A stretch of DNA of 64,000 nucleotides from NCBI GenBank assembly GCA_033439265.1, contig JAVTVX010000002.1:15031674-15095673 (forward strand). Reading direction: 5' to 3'. The translations under genes were made by a program, and so were the position numbers. Shown here one piece after another: positions 35,000 to 48,000 of this stretch; positions within the stretch are counted from its first letter, which is position 1, and each line of letters begins with the position of its first letter. A model generated the notes under the pieces. It saw nothing but the letters and a program-made list of their open reading frames with translations, did not search any database and had not been told where the DNA came from. The DNA is from Dillenia suffruticosa (lineage: Eukaryota; Streptophyta; Magnoliopsida; Dilleniales; Dilleniaceae).

Positions 35000-36641
35000 T
35001 TTATTCACTTGATTCACAGCCACCACCAAAACCCCTCTCAATTCTGCATCTCGAAAAGTGCCAACTTCAACATCCGCTAGTGTAAACCATCAAAACCCTA
35101 GTTACAAATTAAACCAAAACAATTCAATGGCGAATTGAAATAACGTAAGCAGTCAATACCACTATTGAATTCTTAAACATCCGCTAGAACCCTATTAGGT
35201 ACAATTTGTATGAGAGAGAGGAAGGGAGGTTACTGTCAAGAAATGGAAGAGCATTGAAGAGAGAAACCCTAGAAAACAAGAAAGTGAGACGAGAAATAAT
35301 AGAAATATGAGAACATTTTTAGAGAGAGATTACGAAGTTGGAGAAATGCGGATTAATGCAACTCCGGAGGCGGGAATCGGTTGTGAAGGAAAGAATGGCG
35401 GCGATGATGGCGGCGGAGGAGGAGGTGGGCGGCAACGGCGGCAGATCAGAACCGGCGAAAGTGGGAAGTTTCTTCACCCTTTTTACGGTTACAGAGAGAG
35501 AGAGAGAGAGGGAGAGAGATAGACAGCGAGAATAGTCAAGAAAACGAGTGGGTTAGTGCGTTCACACTTCACACCACCTGACAATTTAGAATTCAAAACT
35601 TGTCCTTATTGTTGACCTCTATTTACTCACTATACCCCACCCATGGTGGAAAAGGAATGAATATACCATTTTGTTCTCTCTCTCTCTCTCTCTCTCATAT
35701 TTTATCATTTGACCCTTGACGTGTTGCCTTGCCGTCACCATTTTTTTTTGGCGGTAAGAAAAGAGCATGGTAAGGTCATTCATATCGCATACCATATAAA
35801 ATCAATGGTTTGGATTACAGCTATTTATTTCATATATCAATATGCAACTAGTCCTATTAAAATATTAAGATTTTAATACATATCAATAAAATTTAAATTT
35901 GTCAAATACATAAATATATAAAATATAAGAATATTAATTTATATAACTGCTAAATTTCATTTGTTATAATAAATAAAAACTAGTATTTATAATAAATTAC
36001 AACAAACAATATATATAAATGATATTTTTTTATTAAATTAGGACATTAGAAGATTTTTTTTTACGAGAATGCAAGTTTATTTTTAAATTTAATCAAATCT
36101 ACTTATAAAAATACCGAATGATTTTAGTTATTCTTCTAAATTTAATCGAAAAATAGTCCAAATTTTGTAAAATTGAATAAAAAAGAAAAAAGAGCGGGCA
36201 TCAGAAGTGACAAGGACAGCGGCAAGTTTGGACAAAAAATAATGGTCCCGGCGAACCACTGGGGATGCCTGGACCGTCCCTTAGTCCATGCTAGCCAATA
36301 TCACATGGCCTTGTCTTGGAGCTCCGCCTTTGGACCCCCCAAAAGAAAATATAATGTAGATTTTTTAGATCTTCAGAGGCCGGCTTTAGCTTCAGATTTG
36401 GCAACCATGTTAGGCTTCCAATGTAGAACGAAGCCAAACTATGACCAATTTTTTGTGGGTATAGAGAACATTCACACAATTTACAATGGCTTTGTTATAT
36501 AGATATATATATTTGGAGATGTATGTACAACAAAAGAGAAGAAATCTTACTCCAGACATGGAACACAAGAAAAGCATTCCACAAAAGAGAAAAAGAAGAC
36601 ACAATTCCCATACATGTTAGCATATTTTTAAGGATCGTGTT
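35000..36641. other. Upstream region of DeSI-like gene and 3' flank of the Nudix gene
   Basis: The DeSI-like leader and promoter probably fall in 35.0-35.7 kb, which contains GA (35493-35519) and TC (35675-35696) tracts and a GC-richer leader with GGCGGCGG-like repeats near 35400-35450. The stretch 35.85-36.17 kb is very AT-rich. No additional gene is supported. Confidence 0.55.
35493..35519. promoter_or_regulatory. GA/CT tract upstream of the DeSI-like start
   Basis: A GA run (CT on the coding strand) about 0.5 kb upstream of the ATG at 34999, interrupted once. CT-rich leaders and GA-type elements bound by BBR/BPC factors are common in plant promoters; the regulatory role is inferred from position only. 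Confidence 0.45.
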
Positions 36642-37769
36642 TCAGCAGCCTCGACAGTTGTCTTGAGGTTCAGTGATGTTGTAGTATAGTGAGGATAGTC
36701 TGCCATCAAATTTGGATACCAGTTGATGTGGATGCAAACCGCAATAGCGACTTCCCAACCTTGCAATGCAAATGTCGATGACTTTCTTGAACATGGAATC
36801 CTCTTGGATGAGTGGTTGCACTACAAACTCAGCCAGAGGCATCCACTGTACAATGCCATTGCCAAACAACTTAATTCGCAATCCATGGTTACTAAGAAAA
36901 GCCAAGAGGATGCTCTTGTTGGCGAGGTATACTTACCATTGCTGCCTGAATTTCAAAATCATCCACCTTTATCTGAGACGACAGGGGTCTTAACATGCAA
37001 ACAAAGAACAGGTCTGACTTCTCGAAAGCAACATTATGAGCATGCCTGGATTTGAGAGAAACTTGGGAATGAAGAGAAATTTATAGGTCAAATGAAATGA
37101 AAATACTTGGATTTGAGAGAGCTTTCGACATGCCAGGCATAAGTCCTACCTTTCCAATGTAGTACAAAGTCAAATATTCTAAATTGAATGTCAGGTATCT
37201 ACACTAGATACTGTCCTTCATTTCAATCCAGGCAAAAACCCCAAAAAGGCTAAAACTATGTTGCTCTGGTTCATCCAAACAAGAAGGTGAATGCTAAATC
37301 AATCATTTCATTAGATTAGCTACATGTTTTCTGGAAACCAGCAAACCTAGGATACAGTAAGCCCACAATGACAATTTCAGAAACTACAAGGAGAGACAAT
37401 TAAGTCTTGATCTTTTAGAACATCAACCATCCCTTCAATTCTTGGACCCGTCTAAATTCATCACATTTAATTTCCTATGAGCATGCTTAGAACTTTGATC
37501 TTACCTGAAAGCAATTACTTCAACAAATTCGGTATCAATCTGCCATGAGGAAAAGCTAGTTTCAGTTAAAAATCTTGATTGAACATTGTAGGTATTCGGG
37601 CGAAGATTATATGCAGTAGAATGTTTCTCTTACACCAGTTTCTTCCCTGACTTCTCGTACAGCTCCAGTGAAGATCTCTTCTGACTGGTAAATAAATGAA
37701 TAAAGGTCACCGAGAGGTCCCTTTTGTTATTATGCCAGATCTTTGAATCCCCCTCCCCCCCCCCCCAAA

Positions 37770-37800
<31 letters not shown>

Positions 37801-40058
37801 TAGCATACCTCAAGAATATAACCAGTTGGTAATTTCCACAGTCCAACCAATTCAGGAGGACAGTGTTTCTCTTGTACCACAAGAACCTGCAGGCATTTGA
37901 GAGATCTAGTCTCAGTAGACGGAAGGGACTTTTCAGTGTCTACATATACATTTGGTAGGAATGGATAATCTTAGCACCATCAAAAGATTCCTTCATTAGA
38001 GGCTTTTTCCTCCTTACAAGTAGACAACTTATTGCAGAAATATAATATATCTGGGGTAGGTTAATACTAGAAGGATCATGGTGATTGACTTGCACCTCAT
38101 CATGATGGCAAATTTGACACAGAAATGGAACAATTGGAACAATAAGAAGATTTTCGGTCATGAATTGACCGTTCAATGATAGTTTACGTGCAGGGTAACC
38201 ATACAAATATTCTGGCCATAAGTTGTGTTGCATAGAAATCTATGATGAAAGGCCAAGAATTATGTATCAGATCATATGGATCACGATAATGATGGCTTCT
38301 AGGCAGTTCTCAAACACAGAGCAGGGAAAGGTAACCAACTTCCTCCTGCTATTAGACCTACATAGCACAGACTGGTTGAGACGTGCATATTTTCTAGGAC
38401 TTCCAGGACAATGATAACACAGCAGCAAACAAGGGAAAGAACAAAATCAGGAGGAACAGCAACAAACAGCTTTGGTTAGTTTGCATCATAGAAAATATTC
38501 ATCCTACTTTGCTTTTTGGTCTCTAAGGCATGACATGACCCTTATCTAGTACAAGATTACCTCATTTTTGTCATTGATCACGAATCCCCCAACACCTACT
38601 TGGTGTGATGCATTAGCAGGAAGCAAACAAGGACCTTCAGGAATCCAGTATGTCAACATCACATATCCTCGCTCTGCATGGTGGTATTCAAAACCTTCCT
38701 GCAAAAATAAATAAATGAATAAATCCTGGTATTAAGGAATAGGTCCATATCGAAAATTGCATAGCCAAGAACTCATCAGACATTTTGTATCTCAGTTTCC
38801 ACAGCTTGTTCCTATGCATTATCAAGGAGGTTCATTCACACAATTCAATTTTTCTCCTCAAAATTCATGAGGAAACAGGTTACTTACCTTCACTGCAATA
38901 GGTACAAGGGCAGATAGTTCCAGTGGTAGCTTAAGCCAAACTCCTCTCTTCCCCTGCAGTTAAATGGCAACAAGATTATAAATGCCTATGTTATAATAGT
39001 CTTGCTAGCCCCAGTAGAAAAGTGAAAAATTTTCCCAAAAGTTTTCAATCCGCAAGAAAATCGATGCAAGAGTTGGCCCCCTCATATGCATATTACAGTT
39101 CTTAGCATGATTTGCAAGTGAAGTGGTGAAGGTGATCAAAGCACAGTGCTAATATGTACCTGTTTTTTCCAGTGAGAAAGAGAGGATTGCAGCATAGAAG
39201 CAAAGACATCCGGAGTAGAAGGCAATCTTTGAGGATCAACAAGAACTCCCCCATACTCATCATCATACGCATCAAGAACTTTTCTATCCCTAGAAAATAG
39301 ACTTGAACTTCTCCCATTTCTTCCATTAACCAAATATGGAATATTTCTCACAATGAACTTTACTTGGCTTACTGATCCAACGGATTCTTTCGAAGTACTT
39401 GAGCAAGACACCTTCGGTGAAACCCCTGAATTGCAAAATGAGTATAAAAAATCCACCCCATCAACAGCAACTATGAGAAACTGGTCTAAATTAACTAGAA
39501 AATTAGGATGCTGCAAAGTGAAGACTACCAAATGCAGACAAACTCAAGCTTTAGCATGCAAAAGCATTGATCCTCGTAGGGCCACCCCATTGACAAAATA
39601 TCCCAATAATTGTCCAATGGCAGGTAATTACTATAGCATATAGCCCCCGAGATTATCTTAAACGGATCCAAATCCTATAACAGTTCGTGGGACAAATGAA
39701 AACATGTCTTTCTGATTAGTTTGATCCATTACATAACAAAATTGGAACAAGAAGAACACAACGAATCCAATTCGAGTCAATTTTTACAAGTTCAACCAGA
39801 TAAAAACTACATTACTCATTCCACTAAATTTCACAAACTTGATATGAAAAGCAAGTAACTTGTCATTTGGTCATACAACAATGCAAAAAGGGAATAGATG
39901 ACCATAAGGAAACAAGAAAAACTACCTCTGCAAAAGCAAAGCTGTGAACAAACTCGGACATCAAACGTAAGTCTTGAAAAAGGACTAGAACACAAACTTC
40001 CCAGCTGAAAAATCTCAGACCCAGATGTCAATTTCGAGGAATACAATCCAAACTCCAT
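36642..40058 (-). CDS. NUDT8: Nudix hydrolase 8-type protein
   Basis: Exons: 39926-40058, 39160-39425, 38888-38953, 38561-38698, 37809-37886, 37634-37684, 37505-37539, 36937-37045, 36642-36845; 1080 nt, 359 residues. Each junction keeps frame. The start at 40058 gives MEFGLYSSKLTSGSE; an upstream in-frame ATG at 40097 is possible. The N-terminal part, with little acidic content, may be an organelle-targeting peptide. Next come VLDAYDDEYGGVLVDP, SSLSHWKKQGKRGVW and LTYWIPEGPCLLP, then VGVGGFVINDKNEVLVVQE, the Nudix box (GYILESEEIFTGAVREVREETGI, assembled from three exons) and the tail WMPLAEFV...GLHPHQLVSKFDGR. The box fits GX5EX7REUXEEXGU with all metal-binding glutamates. The family hydrolyses nucleoside-diphosphate-linked compounds; the substrate of NUDT8-type members is not evident here. 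Complete and apparently functional. Confidence 0.95.
37755..37801. repeat. C run, A run and (TA)n in a short Nudix intron
   Basis: A composite simple repeat fills much of the 124-base intron 37685-37808, beginning only seven bases inside the donor on the coding strand. Confidence 0.9.
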
Positions 40059-40513
40059 TAGAAAGAGAGCTTTCAAACCGCAGCTACCAAAACACACGGT
40101 TTTCCCTCAATCCAATGACTTCAAATTCTCAATATATACGTACACTCACACAACAAGAAAACAACTCAAGTCCAGAGGACTTAAGTGTTATCAAAATCTA
40201 AAACCCAGAGTAGAAAAGTCTAGAAAAATAACCTGTAACTCTCAAAGGAACAAGAAAACTTTTAGGATTCAACGTAGTTTCGGAGTGAACTAGAGATGCA
40301 TTGGTATGGTAGAGTTTAAGGTTGGAATATGGAAATGTGATGAAAAGAAAGGGACAAATAAATGGAGAGTTTAGGACAAAAACCCCGATGTAGACAAATG
40401 ATTAGAAACTTCAAAACATATTTATGGTTGAGGATTAGTGAGTGATTAGGATTCAAGTGGAAACGCGGTTTTCATTAAGTGGGAATTGGATATGTGGTGT
40501 GGAATTGGCAACG

Positions 40514-40516
<3 letters not shown>

Positions 40517-40547
<31 letters not shown>
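40517..40547. promoter_or_regulatory. GA/CT tract upstream of the Nudix start
   Basis: A 31-base GA run (CT on the coding strand) about 0.46 kb upstream of the ATG at 40058, in the probable leader or core promoter. The position parallels the tracts upstream of the DeSI-like and H+-ATPase genes. The role is inferred. Confidence 0.45.
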
Positions 40548-40551
<4 letters not shown>

Positions 40552-43500
40552 AATCTCCCCAAATGAGGCAGATATCACCAAAAGTATCAAAATCATGTTC
40601 ACAAATGAAGGGAGAGAGAGGTCACTGTGGCTGTGAGAGGGATAGCATTTTGAATATCAAAGTCCAATCCCACGCGCACCAGAACGACATTCCCGGGAAG
40701 AAGGCCCCAGCTTGTGGAAGGTTCAGCCCAAGCACGGCCTGGGCTGGTCGAACAAGTTGTTAGGGCTGGCCGTGCATTACAATCTATCAAACGCGCGTGG
40801 GAACCATTTTTTATATGAACAAATATTTTATGAATAAGTTTAATATTTTAACTGAAATTGCGTGGAGGACACAAGAGAACGTGAATTTCAGATTTCAGGG
40901 CTGCAGGTCGCCGGAAACAGACGGCACGTTTGGATTCCCCCGTGGCCCAGCTCATGTGGGAGTGTCTGATTGGATACCTCATTGGATCACATTATCATTG
41001 TGATTTGAGAGAACACGTAACAAAAAATAGGTTGATTATCGTTTTTGGTAGGAGAGCAATTGTCTAAAGAGAGAAGAGAAAAAAATATATATAAATCCTA
41101 ATTATTCATTATTTTATTAAAGTATTGCAAAAATTTTGGATTTCAAGAATACCCAATATTACAAATAATAAAATATAAAAATAAAAAATTAAATTGTTAT
41201 TAATATATTTAAATATCTGATATTCTCAAATGTGTTCCCTTAAATTTAATGCGATTGAAAATTACTCGAAATTAAAAAACAAGATTTTATTTGTTAGCTA
41301 ACAAGAAATCCAGCAATTCCTTTCACAGATCTATTAAAAAAATATATAAAAGAGGCTCTAAAGACTTAAGTCTAAGCATGTTGGCAAAATAAGAGAAGGT
41401 GAGCAAACTTACCGGACACAGATTCAAATTTTTAACGTTAAAACAACATAATGTAATGATACTGATTTTTAAAAGATCGAACTAAAGAAAATTTAATTGC
41501 AAAGATTGAACGAATGCTCGAATACTAGATTTAATTAATATGTTGACGCATTTATAAAAATAAGATAAAAGTTATGGAGAAAAAGTGAATATTGAAAATA
41601 TTGATATCTCCCGATACAAGATTTACGATACAAACAAAAATAATCCTAAAAAGAGTAATGACAGAAAAATCATAGAAAAACCATAAAATGTCAATCATAC
41701 CATGGAAAGAAATTTACCATAGAGGGATAGAAAAAGATATAAATTTTAATAATTCATTGTTTTAATAAATTATCAAAATAAATCAGATATTTAAAGAAAA
41801 TAAAAAGTTTATTTAGATATTATTATGTTAGATATATATAAAAGAAGAGTAAAGATCTACTTTAGTCATAGCTCATGTAAGTTTGTAGAATTGTTTGTAA
41901 TTCAAAAAGGGGTTTAAGCATTTTTATTTTGATCAACTTTAGGCTTGGTGTTTTGTATTTATGATTAATACTATTCTCTGTCGAAAACTTATATTCATAT
42001 ATTTTGATTTTGACCGACCTGCAAATATTATAGTCATTATTTTTATATGTTATATATTCCTATATTATACTTTGTTTAACAAAATATTGGGTTTGAGTAT
42101 GATTTTTCTCTAAAAAATTATTATTATTATCATTCTTCTAAATATATACAAATAAATTGTCGAGCATATAAAATATTCATAAACCGAATATTTTAAACTA
42201 ATACTCTAAAAAACTTTAACTCGATCAATTAAAAGTTTTAACTTAAGTAATTATTTAAATAATTCAAAACTATCATATTTTTGATTTAGGATTTTCTTAT
42301 CACTACCAAAAAAAATTAAAAAAAAAAATAATGTTGGGTTTGTGCTCGAAAGATTTTGATGCAAATATATTGAATTCAATTAATAATTTCCAGTCAAAAA
42401 AGTCTAGCAAATAAATTCTTAAAAAACCCCCCAATAATGCATGGATGAATTCTCACGAGAGTAATGATTTCCACATGTAACCCATGAAAACATTTTGGGA
42501 TATAGACTAGGACATAAATTTTGGTCTTTTCTAGGTAATCTTGTCTCCTTCTTTACTGGCCCAAACAACCATTTTTTTTTTTTTTTTTTTTTTTTTTTGC
42601 TTCCTCTCTGATTATGATTCTGCAACACATGGTTGTTTGTTAAATGACAAATTTGGGAAGCATTTGGACCAATTATAATATAGCATGTGGAGCTGCAACA
42701 CATGGACGGCATCCACAGAATGAGCAATTATTTACCTTATCCTCATATTTAGTTCACGTTTCGAATGATATATAAAACTTAATATATATAAATATATCTA
42801 CAAGACAAAAAGATCATGTTTGATTCAAGACAACGATGGAAAAAATCAGAAGTTAGCTTTATTTTTAAGATAAATAAATTAAATTTCTGTATCTCATTTT
42901 TTAACGGAGAAGAGAGAGAGAGAGTTGGAAACAGAAAATTTATGTTTTTTTTTTTTTCCCAACTTTATCTTTTTATATTATTTGGTCGTTTTGATGTCTT
43001 ATGCCAAAGTGAAACCAGTTTGAACCCAAGAACTCAATGTGTATATGGATTTTTTTTTTTTTTTTGGGGGTATTTGGTGAGGCAAGTTTTCTGGTTTTAT
43101 CTTAGGGAGATTTAACAATCATGGGTGCTATATGAACTCACTCTTAAGAGGAGTCTAAAATAACTTAATTCTATCCTTGATTGAATGGACTATGCGAATT
43201 TATGTAATTCTGAAGCAATCGTAGGTACAATCTCTCCAACGTTCTACTTTTGTTCTTTTGTTTTTGGAATGGGTAAATGGATGCTCATTTTTATTTTACA
43301 CCGTGTGGTACTTTCCATTGCGACAGGTTAAAAGGACGCGAGCGATTGGGACTCCCTCGTCCTATTTTGGTCTACCATGTTTGTTCTATTCACCTCAAGA
43401 TATGCCTCCACGTGACTTGCATGGGGAGATATCATTGATCATTCCAAAATATTTTGAGAGAGAGAGAGAGAGAGAGAGAGAATAATTGAAGTAAAGGATA

Positions 43501-44946
43501 TGATATTATAATTAGGGAATATGAGCATCAATCAGCATTGAGATGACACAAGTATATAGTCACTATCCCCACTATATATAACTTATTAATTATGTACCTA
43601 GAAATAGAATCCAACTTTGTTTAGCTCACCCATTACTCATATTAATTCTTAGGCTAATTCAACCCATAAAAACATTTGAACTCATGATCAAAACATTAAA
43701 CCTCCGCATAACAAATATGAGGTTTAATTTTATGAACAGAGGAAAACCCATCCCTCCCTCAAAATATGTGTCATAATCATCCTTAGACCCAAAAAAAAAA
43801 CGCAAATACTTAGGTAGTTTAGAACTTATCAATATAATGATTAAGTTTATTAGAACAAGATATCCCAAATTCCAAATTCTTTTTTTGATGTTCCAACACA
43901 CATTTTGAAAGCTCATCCGCTGCCTAATACATGACTGAAAAGCTGAACCAACTTGGATCTCTCCATGAATCAAATCAAAGTCAATTGGAGTAAAGACATA
44001 TAGAACAAAGCTGGCAATTTGATCTGTGCCAGAGAAGAGAAGAGATAACAAATTAACGGACAGTTGATCTTGTGAAATGGACTATTAGATCTCTTAATCA
44101 AATTTTAGATTTGAAATTTAAAAATAAAAAAAAAAAACTATATTGAAAGAGTTGTCCGTTAAATAGTGTTTGTAAACGTTTGAATTGAATTAATAGAGAA
44201 ATACAAATGATAAAAAAGAGAAAGAGAGAGAGAGAGAGAAGACTACTTGTTTCATCACAATCACAATCACAATCACAATCTTATATATATGTTGCAACTT
44301 CCGGAGTTTAGGTTGATTTCTCTTTTTGGGATATGAATTCTAGATGTTCCCTTTTGGGATTCTCTTGCAGGGTTTATGAGGTTTTTCATGAAATGGTTTG
44401 GGTATTGCACAATGTTCTTATTATTATATCTATTTTTTCTTACTAAAAAAAAATACATATATTGTATTTATTTTTTATTGTCTTTTTAATTTGTTAAGTT
44501 GTATAATTTGAATAGTCACTTTGCATTTGTTTTTGATCCTAACAACAAGTAACATGATCTTAGAACCCCATGGAAGTTTGGTATGAATGCAGTTAACGCC
44601 GCTGTTATTGTTTGCCTGTAGCTCGGGAGATGGAGATGTAAGGACTGGCAGAATTTTGGTGATGGGGCATGCAGTTTGTTTACATTCCCTTGATTTATTG
44701 ATCAACTAAAATTTAACTCTTTTTTTTTTTTCGTTGGATAGAGAGATTCAAACTCGAGATGGAAGTAGGTGGTGCCAAATAAATTATAAAATTGAACTCA
44801 ATAATTGAGGAAAGGGGTTACATGAATACTGGATTTATGATCAATTTAATCTCGCTCTCCCTACCTCTCTCCAAAACAATATTCAAGACATAATGATGTT
44901 ACTCATTTCAGCGCTGTAATCATAATATCAACTGATTTAATGCCAT
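40548..44946. other. Intergenic between the Nudix gene and the H+-ATPase
   Basis: After about 41.0 kb the DNA is strongly AT-rich. It holds a poly-T run of about 26 bases (42573-42598), GA runs at 42906-42923, 43456-43480 and 44222-44240, and an ACAATC repeat at about 44255-44280. A 130-codon minus-strand frame at 43659-44051 has no recognisable family and is not called. Confidence 0.6.
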
Positions 44947-44952
44947 TTTATT
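44947..44952 (-). terminator. Polyadenylation signal of the H+-ATPase
   Basis: AATAAA on the minus strand, 123 bases past the H+-ATPase stop codon, a typical distance for a plant 3' UTR. Confidence 0.55.
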
Positions 44953-45074
44953 GAATAAAAACTAGTGGAACTAATGTCTTAAGTACAATCATGGCCATGT
45001 GTTACTTAAGGTGAACAAGGGGAAAGTCAACATGAAGAAAATCGAGGGAAAAGGTGTTGCAGCTGAAGAGTCGT

Positions 45075-48000
45075 TCAGACAGTGTAGTGTGGGTTGACAT
45101 CGATATCCAAACCCTTCAGCCTTGCAAAGGATTCGACTCTTCCTTTCAGTGTGTGAAGCTCCCTTAATCTGCATGCCACAGAAAAGAATGTAAACATGGA
45201 GATTATAAAATTACTTTTCACTCAGGGTACGACCTGCCGTCCTGCACGATGCCACTTTACTTGCTAAAAAGGGCGTGGCAGTTGCATGTGTGACAATTAG
45301 TCTAGTCAGCTTTAATACAGTGTTCTCTATCTTGGAACATAGGATCTAGTTCAAATGGTGGCTCTGATACATATGACATAGGAGTAGGCAGGCAATATAT
45401 GGTAAACTTTATAGGCAGACTAACCTTGCAATCTCAGCTCTCCTTTTAGCTTCTTCTGCCATGACACTAATGTCCCTGAAGGTGTGCCGATCACTAAAAG
45501 CTATGGTCTGTGCTGATTGAAGGCCATGAAGAGTCCGCTGCTCAGCTGCCCATGCAGCCTCACGAGCTTCCTTTCCAAAGTCTTTTTGGGTGGTGAATGC
45601 CATCTAGCAAAATCAGCAAAACAACAAAAACTCAAATTCTATGTCCTTAAAAAAATACAAACAATAAGCTACAATTGCACAAAGCAAAAGACCGAAGCCA
45701 AGTTCAACAAATTTTGACATCTTAAGCAACACTCTATGGTGAAGATGATTGTATTTTGGCAAGATCAGGCAATGAAAAATGTGAATTAACACTCACTCTT
45801 TGATCGAGCACCAGACCCCAGGCTCTCCCACTGAGCGCATATCGGACAGCAAACTTGATTGGATCAAGCAACAAGTAGGTTAAGATGTTGTAAAGCCATA
45901 TGACTCCAGTCCAGCCCCAGCCAATCTTTTTAATTCCTGCAAATTCCCACGATGCTGTGGCAGATACTACTGTTGCAACCTGCACAGAATGGATATCAAT
46001 AAATTAAGGACGAAAGATTTGTTTCATGTCAATAGGAAAGGGTTAATAGATAAGCTAAAATAAGGACATACAGATTATAACACATATTCTAGCAAATCTG
46101 TTGCCTAAAATTCTACTTACAATGATAAAGTCTCATCCATAAGGACAACCTATAATACTCTTTGAATTACCATAGACTGGCATGCCTGAGGCTATCATCA
46201 AGTCAATTTTCTTATCTTACATCTACAACCATTAGTCATAAAAGGCCAACATTTTAGTCTTCTGTATATATAAATTCGTACCCACTAAGGAAAAACCCAA
46301 CCCATGCCACCCTCCAGGCTGAAGATAAGAAAAACTCCCAAGAACAAAAAGAAGAAAAGGAACTCTCCACATTTTATAGGTACAGTCAACAAGATCTGGC
46401 AGGAATTTTCACTTAAATTACCAGCTGAGCAATGATGAATGCAGCCACAAGAAGCAAACCAGGTCTTTCAGTAAACGACCACCCCCTGGAGCGAGTGACA
46501 AAGATTAGAGCCTGACTGATGGTGCTAACTTGAAGATAAACGGCAGAGGCTAGCCTAGCGTTCAGCTCCTTAATTTTATGTTTGTCCGTCAGATCCCACC
46601 GGCTGCTGTGGAAGTTCTTTACACCAAAAGTGTTCTGCCAGAAAGAATTGATCTCTACTTGTCAGAATTCTTTAAGGTAACACTCAGCCTTACAGTTGTA
46701 ATCAGTTTTACCTAATTATTGAGGTATGATTATTCCGTACTCAGGACATGAATTAGTGAATTCGATAGCTTTACTGACTTTCACTTCATCAACTAGCACA
46801 GAAAGGTGTAGAATATATTGAAAAGAAAACACATGTACCGGGAAGAAGTTGGTCTCATAAGCAGCCCAGAAGAATATGACAGTCATTATTGCAAGGTAAG
46901 TTCCAATAACAACACCAGTTGCGAATATCTCACTGAGCTTCCAACTATCAGGAATTGGAGATGGCTTCACCCTGTCTTTAGATATAGTCATGATAGTACC
47001 TGGAGACATTTGCTTAATCTTAGCATATCAAAGATTGGAAAAGAATGGCAAACAAGATATGATAGGGTGAAAATGCATCAAGTCTAATCTGGTAAGATGC
47101 TTAAGCTCAAGTCATTTAGTCTAATGAGCTTAAGATTGAACTCAGATTCAGCTCATTAGCATTATGGGTTGAGCTCCAACACGTTTGAGCAGCTTGCTTA
47201 ATTTATATATAAAAATTGTGTATGAACTGAGCAGTTTGATGCTTAAGCTCATCTCATTTAATAAAGGAACTCAAGGTTAAGGGCGTGCATGGCTTGTTTA
47301 GAGATATGAGTCGAGCCTGAATAGACTTTTTATATGATGAGCTGGAACTAATATTGTTTTACAGCCACAAAGATATTTATTGAATAGGAAGCACAATTCT
47401 GATGATGCAGAAAAAAGAAAAACCAAGAGACACAAACATAGAGGGTTCAATGAACATACCATCGTTGAGAACAGCAATGACAAGAACCATAAAAGGAGGG
47501 AAGTTGAACTTCCAGAATACAGTCAGCAGCATGAACCCTAGCTATTGTGTAAAGCACAGGAAGATAGAATAGAAGAATTATTCCCTTTTTAGAGTGGAGT
47601 AAAACTTATAATTTATGTCAAATGAAGCTCTCATATATTTCATAAACACAATCTTTTAAAAAGCTTACCACTATTCGAATTGTGATAGATACTGCATATA
47701 TCTGAAAGGAAGATAAAATGTCACAGAATGAACTTTTCTACCAGAAATTTAACTTTCATTAGGAATGAAGGTACTTTATTTCACCGTGTAGTTTTTCATT
47801 CTCTGGAAAATTGCCCGGCTGGTTAAAACAGCACTAATGATCACACTGAGACCAGGCTCTGTTAGGACTATATCAGAAGCACTTCGGGCAGCATCGGTGG
47901 CATCTGCCACAGCAATTCCTATGTCAGCCTTTTTAAGTGCAGGTGCATCATTGACTCCATCACCTGTCATTCCACAAATGTGTTTCCTTCCTTGCAATAT

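Noticed and set aside
36173-36502. 109-codon plus-strand frame near the Nudix 3' end
   Set aside because: No family recognised; it probably lies antisense to the 3' flank of the Nudix gene.
43659-44051. 130-codon minus-strand open frame
   Set aside because: No recognisable domain, hydrophobic low-complexity content, AT-rich surroundings, and no clear splice partners.
44255-44280. ACAATC repeat as a CRISPR-like array
   Set aside because: It is a simple hexanucleotide microsatellite without spacers, in plant nuclear DNA.
47537-47537. Acceptor TAG directly before GGTTCATG in the H+-ATPase
   Set aside because: It would shift the frame into a stop. The acceptor four bases upstream gives LGFMLL in frame.
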